Shown here piece after piece: positions 1 to 10,946 of a stretch of 64,000 nucleotides of DNA (its first letter is position 1; every line of letters begins with the position of its first letter). The stretch lies in NCBI GenBank assembly GCA_003993805.1, contig RSEF01000003.1, forward strand, positions 66,605,710 through 66,669,709, written 5' to 3'. The translations under genes and the position numbers were made by a program. This stretch comes from Himantopus leucocephalus. Lineage: Eukaryota > Chordata > Aves > Charadriiformes > Recurvirostridae. The notes beneath the pieces were generated by a model, which was not told the DNA's origin, searched no databases, and worked only from the letters and a program-made list of their open reading frames with translations.

Positions 1-2941
1 TATCAACATTTTTTGAAATATATGGGCACATGCCTTTGGTGTTTTTAGCAGTAATGCACATAAATAAACTGGGGTGATTTAAAACAGGTATACCCTTCAC
101 TAGAGGGACAGAAAATGTGTTATTATCATTTGTTGCTACTGAACACTGGCCACAAAAATACTTGCCTACTTTACAAATTGGAACTTAAAAGAAAAGAAGT
201 TGAGAAGAACAAATTAGAAGAAATATGGCTGAAACAATAAACTGAACAAAATTAAATCAAAAGTCTTCTAATTTCAGCAGCTTTGGATTGACTTCCCTTA
301 CATAAGTCCATGTAGTAGAAATGATGAGTTAGTTCAGCAGCTTACAGGTTGTAAATGTATCTAGATGACAGAAAAATAGCATTATACATCCACTTCTGAG
401 CAAACCACTTACAAAGAGATTTTTTTAAGGGATGTTTATACATTCTTAGTTTCTTGCATGATGTAAGTACCAAAATAGAAGCTTTCCCAATCAAAATGGA
501 AATTGCATCAACCATCCAAGTAGCCTTTAAAACCTTAGGCTATAGTACTGTGCTTGTATGTGTTTGGGTGTTTTCATCTCCAAAAGATTATCAAACAGCA
601 GCCAGAGACAGCTCAAGGTATAGGATCTACTTCTCTAAGGCTGTCAGTCACATAACAGCTGCCATTCATCTTGAGCATTCATTTGGAAGGAAAGATTTCT
701 TGTCTGCTTTTTTAAACTTTCTGTAAATAACATTTTTAGACAGGACTAAGAAGCACTGAAACAGGAAAAGCAGATAGTTCCCTAATCCATCAATGTCAGT
801 TACATTACACTGTACAGTCATCGTCAGGCAAGGAAAGTCAGACTGGTGCAGAAAAAAAGAAAAGCCATCTCTCTACAAGCACAACTGCATTTAGAAAAAA
901 ATTTTCAAGCAGCATTCTGGTCTGCTTCCCTAGCAAACAGGAGAGGGATTGTTGCCTGGGAACTTCAGAAACCAGATTGCACTGTGAACACTCCCATTGG
1001 TAACATTTACAACGTAATTTTTTAGTAAAGTACGGGTGATCATGGTATTGGCCATTAGTCTGAATCTATTTTGAGTGGTTATTAAAAACAGAGTGCCAGA
1101 ATTTCCATGATGATATGGTAAAAGTCGTTGATGTTGTCTGGAAAATATGAAATGAAGGACTTACCTGAACTGATCAAAGACCAGGAGGCGGGCTGGGACA
1201 CACTGAGATTCTGAAAGGGGATGCACATTTTCTCTGAGGACCTTTACCTATAGTTGCACAAACCGCTACCTGAAAATCTGGAAATTTTTAAAAATTGACA
1301 CTGAATCTGGATCTAGATTTCTTTGTGTTTCTGTTTACAGCTGTTCAGGTCAACTTTGACAGAACAGGTTTGCAGTCAGAAAATGAAGTTCTATCCAAAT
1401 AAAAATGTATCATGAAATTTTCTTGAAGGAGAAATGAATTCTAAAAATGTAAAAAAAAAAAAAAAGCTTGTTTTGATATTTCTTTTGCAAATTACTTTTT
1501 ATGTTGTGGTACATTATATGATTTTAAAAGTCAAAAGGAAAACAAGCCACTAAAAGTACTTTTCAGCTGTTTTAATTGACATTTTGGCACTAGAATTTAG
1601 AACAAATTTCTGAATTTCTCCACAAAACAGAATTTTTGTTTTCCATACAGCTCTAGTTCTGGTCCACACTGAGATATAATGATTATAGCATGTGAAGCAA
1701 GTTTAGCTTTTGAAAAATTCCCAATTGCAGAATAATAGCAAAACTCATAAGAACCTTAGAAATACTTTAGGACATTTTGAAAACTCAAGGAAACCTCCAA
1801 TATCAGTTGAATCTGACTAGAAAATAAAATCATTTTAACATTCTCAAGCATGACAGACATAATTATTTAGAATCACATCTGATTGCAGAAAAACTTTTGA
1901 AAGCTAGCTTAAATGCTTATCTTGTTACCAGTTATATTATGTTGATATTTGTCTTAAGAATAAGAATGGTGGTATTACATCAGAACAAAAATCCCTTCAG
2001 TCTAGCATCGTGTGTACAATATTGGCCAGTAATGAATGTAGGGACACATTATAAGAAGATAGCTTTTCTAAAACAGCCTTTCCTCTGGTTTTCCTTCCAC
2101 TGCACCATAGCTTAGGGACTTCCCGAGGCTGAGGCTAAAGACTGAGCATCAACTGTAATAGCCATAAATTGATCTATCTTCCCTAAATCCATGTCATTAT
2201 TTTTGGACTCATTTATACTGTGGGCCTCTGCAGCATCCTGTGGCCATGAATGCAAACATTTGATAATGTATTTGAATTAACTAGACTCATTCTTCTGGCC
2301 TAATTTTGAGTTCATTTCATCTCTATCCAAAATGTTTCAGCTGGGGAGGAGGGAGTGTTAGATTTTGGGTTTGATTTGTTGGGTTTTCAAGAGCTTATTT
2401 GAACAAACATGAAAACTAGGATTTTATTTGTGGATGTTTTAACTTGTGGCCCAAAAGGCTTTGTTGAAAACATCTAATGTAAGATTAATTTCAATGAAAA
2501 CCAGAAGAACAGGAAAGTGAAGTCCTGATTTCAGATGTATTTCACAGCCCAACAGCAGTCATTGGATGACTGCATCTTTACAATTTTATGAGTAGTGCAC
2601 CTCAAACATATTCACTTTGGCTTAGCCTAAAATCTTGACAGGCACCAGACTTTATTATGGTTATTCGAATACAACCTTGTTTAATCCACCTATGTAGGTG
2701 TTAAACACACCTGCATAAGATGTAAAGGATCAAAAAAAAAGAGAATTATCTCAGCCTGTTCAGACAGCAAAGGAGGGAAATTCAACTGACTCCACAGCCT
2801 CCTCTAAGGCTTCAGAAATGGTAGAAAATGTCCACTCATACAATTTTCATTATTCCAGCGAGAAAAGAGAGAAGAATGAGGGAGAAGGTAGATTTTGTCT
2901 CAAAAAATTTGAAATCTTTGGGTTTGTCCCAGTGTGGGTAG
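1..2941. other. Non-coding single-copy DNA
   Basis: AT-rich sequence dense in stop codons on both strands. The longest open frames are 90 codons (454-726) and 72 codons (1897-2115); neither shows a recognisable domain. A short poly-A run sits at 1451-1465. I see no CR1, LTR or RNA gene here. It is probably intergenic or intronic DNA. Confidence 0.6.
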
Positions 2942-2969
2942 ATTTNTTTTTTTTTTTTTTTTTTTTTTT
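2942..2969 (-). repeat. Poly-T tract with one N (poly-A on minus strand)
   Basis: A run of T interrupted by a single N at 2946. The N probably marks a homopolymer-length ambiguity in the assembly. Read on the minus strand it is a poly-A tail-like tract. Just upstream of it (minus sense) is a TATAAA at 2978-2983, and a 63-codon open frame ends at 2997. The tract could therefore be a retrocopy tail, but a simple homopolymer is equally possible. Confidence 0.8.
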
Positions 2970-5900
2970 AACTAAAGTTTTATAGAATGTAAGATTTTAC
3001 GTGAGGGACTCATTTCCCATGCAGTATTGGCCAGGCCTGATTGCTACTAAATTTTGTCCACTCATGTTCTGTTTTTTTGCTATGTAACTAATGACTGCCA
3101 AATGATATCCTACTATAACAGGTCTGACTTTCCTTCGGTACCACCAATCATTAAAAAAACCCCAAGTAGATGCTGCCAATTCCCTCACGGTGTCAGAACA
3201 GAAACAATGCCACGAAAACTCTAGGAAGGGTCATGATGTCCCAGAGGAGGAGACGTGGGCTGGGTCTGATAGAGATCAGACATGCTCCCGAGGTGGAAGC
3301 AGGCAAAACTATTGCATATTTGGGGGACTAGGCCATAACTGCATCATCCAAGTTGTCTCTCCTTCACATGGGAGTACTAGCAAACTTCAGGATACCATAC
3401 TTCATCTTCCAAGATGATAAGAATTTTACATAGATACTTTGAAACAGGACCTTAATACAGTGTAATCGCCCACATTATTTACTTTGACAGCAGACCTGTG
3501 ATTAGGAAGCAGTAATAATCACTGTCTATCCGAGTAAACTTGATACATAGAGATGAGCTCTCGCCATCAGTCTTTGGAGGACTGTTGGGCAAACCAGCAT
3601 GTGAAACAGGCTCAAGCTGTGTGATTACCCAAGGATCTATTTTCTAACTCCTTTGAAAGAATTTGGCATAGCATTTGGTCTGCATCTGTTCTCCCTGCTT
3701 CTCTGTGGCCAAGGTATAAAACCTCTGAATGCAAAAATGTATGCTCAGAAAAAGTAATTCAAACCAAATCCACTCTGGAGTCAAAGGTCACCATGCAGCA
3801 GAAAGGACACCAAGACACTTCAATTTCCTATTATCCTAGCAACTTTGAGAAAGGGGCTTCTGCAGTCAGACCATCCATTCCAAACGGGCGTGCCACCCAA
3901 ATAACACTGGAATACAACAGCTCATTTCAAACAAACACAGTGAGGTGACAGAAATCCTCAACCAGTAAAGTTCTTCAGCTTCATATAAGTCAGCAACTGC
4001 ACCAGGGAAAAATATTCACATTTGAGTCCAACTGGGAGCAGCTTCTGTATAACTTTGTCCAGGCAGACAGTTTGGAAGGTGAGAAGCAAGCCAGGGTAAA
4101 GGGTGTGGAGAAGGCAGACTGGAGAAATATGGTGAGGCTGGAGGCAAGGGGGTGTGTAGAAAAGACCTAAGAATAATAATTTGGGGAGTATGGGTGAGTG
4201 GTAGAATGAAGCATTGCAGTGGGACAGACACAGGGCTTCAGAGAGAGCAAAGATTTCTATGGTGCAAAGGGAAGGAGACACACTTCACAGCAGAATAGGC
4301 TTCACTTGTTCAGCTATTCGTGGAATAACATGTCACATTTGTGATGGTTTGGAGAGGAGATGGAGCATTTGGTCCAAGTTTGGAATGGATGTGTGAATCA
4401 GGAGCAAATGGAGTTTACAGTCCAGAGAGGGAATATCCTCAGAGCATCCCCACAAATTTTATTACAGACATCTTTCAAGCAGAAGAGTGGAGAAAACTGT
4501 CTCCTTGGCTGCTGCTATCTCAAGATATATTCTTCTACTTTCCGTTTAGCTCATCAGTTTTGCAGAAATAACATTAAGCTAAATCAGGCCCTTGCATTTG
4601 CCATTTCCAGCTCCTTCTATTCAGAATGCATCTGCAAGAGGACCACAATGCCATTAAAGTTAACACCTTTTAAATATTTTATTTCTTTTTTATAGGTCTA
4701 ATATTCAATAATTGGCAGAACAACCCATTTGGAAATGCGTAGTGCCAAAATAAAACATTCAATATCTTTCCGTTCAATGCCCTGAGTATTTTCTCACTCC
4801 AGGGTGTAAAAACATTTGTTCTTGATTCACACAGTCATTCCAAATCCTTGCCAAATTATGCAAAGAGCTGTCAGATTTAATGGTGCAAGCTTCTTATTCC
4901 TTATTATGGGACTTGGACAAATAAAATCAATACATTGTAAAAACAGGTAGTGAAGCTACTGCCAAAAGTCATCACAAAAACTTGTTTTTAATAGTATTCT
5001 GTCCTGTCTGCGGTGCCTCTCTGAGACCTCAAGTCTCTTTAGGGTCTGAGTTTAATCTGCGGTGCACCTGTAAAATACAACCAATAAACACCTATCCTCA
5101 TTTTATAGATACGAAGGCATTCCTCTTGCAGAGGCTACAGCCTCCACTGAGTAATATACTGAGCCAGTCATTCGATTTTAAGTATACGATAGACCCTCAA
5201 ATTCATGCTTTAAGGTCTTACTGAACTGAAGCTTCAGCAGCTTTCCCCTGCACTCTCAGCAAATTGCATATCATGCCCGCAGTGGAGTATAGGTGCCCTT
5301 GCCTCGTCACATGTATATCCGTGGGGATAACTTATCCTTTGCTTCAGCAGAGAAATAGAGAAAAAAACCCAACAACTGTACTTAAATTTAATTTTGCTGG
5401 GTTGTTTTTCTTTCCTCCCCAAGGCAACTAAAAAAAAAATTAAAAAAAATCAATTGGAGGTTTGAGACCCTGCAGGAATATGAACTGTAACCACCCACCA
5501 CTCCAGTGAATGGCCTGAGCAACTCTCTGTAGAATCCTGTCAGGTGGGAAGTTTTAATCCTGCTTCTTTGGATACTGTTCCACTTTGTATAAAATATCTT
5601 CGGACCTATTTCAACAATCCAAGTGATTTATTTGTTTAACGGTATGGACAAAGCACCTTTGACTCTCCAGCCTGCATGATCAGGTAATCATTTACAGCTG
5701 GATCATCCTGAAACTGATCTCATCACAAAATCAGAGTGAGACATGAACTGTTGCTGAGCACAGAAGATGCCCAAAGGACTGTTATTGTGTCCTTCCTCGT
5801 AATTCCTGCTTCTTGATACTACGAAGTGATTGTTGGGGGCCACAGAAAATAAGATTATTTTAAGTATGTAGAAGTAAACAAAAAAAATATCTGAATAAAC

Positions 5901-7163
5901 AGCCCGTGATTCAGCTTTTAGCCCAAACAATCTGAAATGATGACAAAAATGTAGATTTGGCCTGAAACTGCTAATTGGAGTTGTGAAAATTCTCACTTGG
6001 ACTCTTTTTCTTCCCCTTTTTTTTTTTTTGAACAGCCTTACAAGTATGTGATTTGAATTCTGCCATCAGAAAAGCATTTCAGAGCAAGACTGTACTGCTC
6101 ATTAAGTGAATATCACCAGCTTTCAGCCGTTTCACAGTCTTACTTCCCAACCTGTAGTCATTTATGTTGGCAGAGAAACCTTTGCAAAATTTGATATGTA
6201 ATAAAAGTTAAAATAAGGATATTTTTCAGTTTCCACTTGACTGTGTCAGGAAACCGGGACTGAAAGATTTATAGTTTTGGGTACAAAAACTAGTTAAGAA
6301 TTAAGCAAGAAGGCACTCTTTCTCCCCAGGAAAAAACCTCTAGTGTTACAGTCAATAGGATTTTTTCCATCTACTTCTATGAGAAGAAGATGATCAGATT
6401 TCAAGATGTAAATGGAAAGGGGAAAAACTCAGTGATCCAGCTAACTTACTGCTTTTAATGAGAAGGGAGGCACCTCCCAAAGTTATAGCAATTTATTTGC
6501 CTTGTTTAAGGAAGGTGCAGTGCCCCTGTCAGGCATCAACACAACTACATCATTTGCACCCCTTTTCCAAATAACCTCTGCAGGCAACAACGACGGAAAG
6601 GGCTGCTGAGAGTTTTATTAGTGGAGACCCCCCAGCATAATTTATCCTTCTTAAACAGAAAGACTACCACAGGTAAACACCTTCTGTTCCTCTGGCTAAT
6701 CTGGACCATCAAAAAAAAGGTATCTGTGTAGACTTGGCATCAACTGCTCTACAGAAATGTTTGAATACTTTTGAATTAAATTAATAATTCCTCAATCTAG
6801 GACAGTCACTGAAGTGCACACCTGAATATCTCCAGAAAATTACTCCTAAATGAGGATTTTGCAAATCAAAATCAAATCTTGCGCTCTTTCGTTGTCTCTA
6901 AGCAATTGAAACGTATTTCATGTGAGACACCAGACAGTTGGTCTTTTTCCACAGCAAGTTATCCTAGCAGGTTTTCTTTCTGATATTCTTAATACAGGGC
7001 ATCCTTTCTTATTATTTACAAGTGCTCAGAGTGCTATTGGTTACATTGCTAAAGTTTTGCCTCTCCAAGCAGACAGCACACTTTACTCTTTGACCCTTTT
7101 CTACCCTCCTGTCCTCAGCTCCAGTGCTATAGTATGACACTGGCTCCCCTTCTCAAAAGAAAA
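2970..7163. other. Non-coding single-copy DNA
   Basis: Scattered short open frames of at most 111 codons (4360-4695) and 107 codons (3958-4281, minus). These overlap on opposite strands and look like chance frames. A weak resemblance to a MIR-type SINE at about 5040-5115 is listed among the findings. No other repeat or RNA gene was recognised. Confidence 0.55.
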
Positions 7164-7179
7164 AGAGAGAGAGAGAGAG
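7164..7179. repeat. (AG)n microsatellite
   Basis: A short, uninterrupted AG dinucleotide run of about eight units inside a purine-rich patch that runs from about 7155 to 7187. Confidence 0.85.
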
Positions 7180-9624
7180 GGGAAAGTATTTTTCACTAAA
7201 ATAATAGCTCCCCTTTTGGCAACAAACAAAGGAGAGAAAAAATACATCCAGAGAAACTGAACTCTTGAAAAATGTTTTTTTGCTGTTTGATGACACAGGC
7301 ATAAAGCCAAAATTCACCCATTGTACTTCATGTTCAAAATTTCTTCACACAGCTCTAAATTGCTGACAGCTCTTTAGCTACAGCCATGCTACCGGGCGCC
7401 ATTATAATAGTTCGCCATACCATTATGATGTGTCAATGTTTATGACCTGTATCCCAAAACTGGACGACACTCAAATCTGTTGACTGCCTCTAAATCACTT
7501 TTTTGGAAAGGACTTAAAGCACTGAGATTGCAACTAGAATTGCTATTGCTCAACTGGCCCCATCTAATCTTTTTTTCATTGAAAACACAAAAAGGTTACA
7601 GAATCGTAAAGCCCATGTGGAACAAAACACAGGAAAATACTTATTGTTCTCATATAGAGGAACACATATAATACCCGCAGCTGTATGAAGGCCCAGAGGG
7701 CTTTTTTATTGGTGCATGGATGAATTTTTTATTGCTACTGAATAAAGTGTTCTTGACATAAGTATTTGACCTCTGACACTAGCAAGATTCCCTCTTGGTG
7801 GTCATTAGAATATAAATCCTACTTCATGTCTTCTGACTTTAAATGATGCACTATCTGCCGGCGTTTTTTTAGTGGGAGTAAAATCAGAGAAACAAGAGTA
7901 AGAAAGTGTCTTATTGCCTGGAGATGGGCCAAAGTGGGCTGAGGTGATTTCACTTACCTTAGCCTTAACAAACTTGAAGGCGTGCTGAGCAGAGCAACCT
8001 GATTCACAAGCAAGCAAGAAAAAGAGCAAAAGGGGGAAGGCAGGAAAAGCAGAGCTAGGGGTTGCTGACTATTTAGGATTTGTAAGTCTTCAGTTAGCAT
8101 GGCTGAGTAATGTCTGTTTCTATAGTCAGACAACTAAGAGAATAATGTACTTAGCCTTAGGTGATTACCTTTCCTTCATCAGCCCAAGCAACTGCCTACC
8201 TATTTGCATGGAATTGAATGTGACTATGGGTCCATTTTGAAGGAAGGATCAACCAGCTTTTATTTTCAGTGTAGATGCCCTCCAAGGGTTTTGGTGGTCA
8301 CATTAAACTCCAGTGGACTGCTAAATATGAAAGTTAGGCTCTATTTTATCATAGAGGAAGCTTTTATTGATTTTGTTTCTTCATCTATTTTTTTGTAATC
8401 TTGGTATCACGATTCAGCTCAGATTAGCCTCTGAGGACTTTTAATTAAATTGAGTAACTGATCAGATCAAAAGGTATTTGTACCAGTTTTGTTGCACATT
8501 TTTCAAGAGAGTTTCCTATAGGTATTAACTTAGCAGAAAATCAAGTTTTGTCTTCTGGAATTTTTTTGAGTCCTTCTTGTGTTTTCTCCAACACACCTCT
8601 AGTTCTCTGACATTTTTCATTGCTTAGAACTGATCACATCTAAGACATCCCTCATCCTCCTCTACCTTCTCAGGGATGTCCTGTGGTCCTGTGACCAATA
8701 AAGCAGAAAGCAAGGAAAAATACAGCATTATTGGCAACAATGCAGTATCAGAACTTCAGTCCAAGCAGATCTAACAAGTTCTGTGTCTTTGGTCCCATTT
8801 TTCGATTATAACTGTTGTTAAGTCACACCCCTCTGAGTTATTCTGGTAATAAATCACTTTATCCATCTGGAAAGTCCCCACTCCCTTCTGGGAAGCACTT
8901 CCAGTGGCTGTCAGGAGCCCGCACCCTGTTTATGAGATAGTCCCGCTGGACAGCAGAAAACACACACAGAGCATCAAGCCACCATTGTGACTCTTTCTGT
9001 ACAAAATTCACACCGGTTTTAGTGGCAAACTATACTAAAAGCCCAGAGGAGAAGCCAGACAAGAGGAAGAATGTGTATCTTTTTGCTGCTCTTCTGTTGA
9101 ATAACAGCTAGGTGTACCCACGGCATCTGCTAACAGGCAGTGTCTAGGAGTTCTTTGAGGAGGAAAGTTCCTCACCCTCAGCCACCGTATTTATGTGCAG
9201 AGTATTTGTAAAATACCTCAAGCTAACATGGCTTTCAAATGACTGCACCACATGAGACCTCCAGCTTCTCAAATGAGTTGTTTGAAAAGATGGTGAAAAC
9301 CGGCTTCTGGTACCCCACTCCTTGACCAGGATCTTTCCTTTCAACTTGGCTGTGTCAGGACGTAGACAGAAGGTGGAAGCGCCGACCCTCTGCATGCCTG
9401 CTTTGCAGATGGAGAATGAAAGCCAAAATGATCTTACAAGGATCTGCTTCTCTTCCACCAGAAGCCTCCTCTAGTAACATGGACATCTTGGTGAGTCCTA
9501 TAGTGTATCTTAAGAAACAGGAACGGGGAGAAAATTATAAAACTATGCAACCTCAAAAGTACCAAAGATACCACTCTAGTCATGTGCTGTTTTTCTATCA
9601 AGCAGACAGTAGATATCAACATGC
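7180..9624. other. Non-coding DNA with two exon-like segments
   Basis: No gene is recognised. Two segments carry strong paired splice-site-like signals on opposite strands: 7958-7998 on the minus strand and 9409-9490 on the plus strand (see findings). A compact patch at 7375-7450, with homeodomain-type ATTA/TAAT cores, looks like a conserved non-coding element. The remainder shows only short open frames of at most 104 codons. Confidence 0.45.
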
Positions 9625-9664
9625 AAAAAAAAAAAAAANAAAAAAAAAAAAAAAAAAAAAAAAA
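9625..9664 (+). repeat. Poly-A tract (40 nt) with one N
   Basis: Forty positions of A with one N at 9639. The 157-codon frame at 9416-9889 gets its lysine run from this tract, so that frame is not a protein. No AATAAA lies in the 40 bases upstream, which argues against a simple mRNA retrocopy. The N suggests that the true length is uncertain. Confidence 0.85.
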
Positions 9665-10868
9665 GCTGAAAGAGTGGGCACCGGCTGGAAGAAGTACAGA
9701 AACCACTACTACTCACATCAACTACAATTAGCAAATATCTCGTTGCTCATCAATAGAGATGGCACTGCAGGCAATACAAATCGATTCTTATGGTGGCATA
9801 GTGTGAGACTTTCTTCAGAAGATTTTAGGTTTAGGATATCTAACTCTTCAGGCATGAAGGATAAAGCTAGCTTATTCTGCTGTAATTAAATAGGGAATGC
9901 AAAATCAAAATGTTTTCTTTATAAGTACCGTATTTGCACCTAACCTACAAATACAGGACAAATCATTTTGAGGACAGGCACATGCCATCTCCTCAGCCAC
10001 CTGCAACATGGAAACAGCAGAGAGATTCTGAGAAAGTCTGACCTGGTCCAAAAGAAACAGCCATTTTCAGGGGGTTTCTAACTTTAGCGGAGAACACGGC
10101 AGGTTTCTAAAATAGCTACAGGGACGTATGTGAAGAACAATACACCATGTCATGGCTGGCTGGTGAGAACAAGACAGAGGAGGGCTTGCAATGGAGCAAG
10201 TGACAAAGATGGATTGATTTGAGTGATGTTTAAATTTGGTTTATTACGGGGCTGCGGTTGACAATGTTGCAAGCTGCTCACCTCCTAGAGAGATAGGCAT
10301 GTGGGCCATTCTTTGATTTCATAAATCATCCAGGAACATACCCAGAGCATTGACCTTTTATGGGGAGGGAGCTCAGGGCATTCAGCATAATTTAACACCG
10401 GCATGTCGGATGGTGTCCAGCACAGTTTAACACTCCTTAACCTCTGCCTCATTAGACATCTGTCCTGTCATTTATCTTTCTGTTTACTTTCCAAGTGATA
10501 TATTATTGGTAATAACTAAGGAATGGGCACTGATGTTACTCTCCATGGAGCTGCCATTAGTTAGCTGGAAGTCAGGCCAGCATCACTCTGAAACTGGTAC
10601 ACAAAACAGCTTTTACAGGATTTCAGGTATTTTCTTTGCCAAGCAATTTCCTCCTGGCATGGGCAGCTAGCACCCCTATTATATGATCTTTTATTTATTT
10701 TTACTCTTTCCAGACCAGATTTTAGGAGTTTTTAATACCAGCAAGTATTATTACTGTTGGTAATAAAACCTGAATTATTCCTTTTTGCAGCAGAAACTTC
10801 ATCCTGTCTCTGACAACCTGAATAAGAAGCCAGCAGGGAAATGGCAGGGTCTTCCATTCCCATCACAA
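9665..10868. other. Non-coding single-copy DNA, conserved-element-like around 10.3-10.5 kb
   Basis: No open frame of note. The stretch 10310-10530 is non-repetitive and contains a spaced pair of near-identical 16-mers (10383-10398 and 10418-10433). It has the look of a vertebrate conserved non-coding element, but conservation cannot be tested here. Confidence 0.4.
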
Positions 10869-10946
10869 ATATATATATATACTTGTACACAGAGACAAAT
10901 ACACATACACACACACAAACACACACACTCACACACACTCACACTC
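10869..10946. repeat. Compound (AT)n-(CA)n microsatellite
   Basis: An AT run (10869-10881) is followed after a short spacer by an imperfect CA array (10899-10946) with interruptions by T and AA. Such compound arrays are common length-polymorphic loci. The 68-codon minus frame here, rich in Val/Cys/Ser, is only a translation of the repeat. Confidence 0.9.

Noticed and set aside
9416..9889. 157-codon open frame
   Set aside because: Its central run of lysines is a translation of the poly-A tract at 9625-9664, which even contains an N. Only the short 5' part overlaps the exon-like segment.
10899..10946. CRISPR-like or minisatellite array
   Set aside because: It is a simple CA dinucleotide microsatellite. 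No direct repeats with unique spacers occur anywhere in the window.
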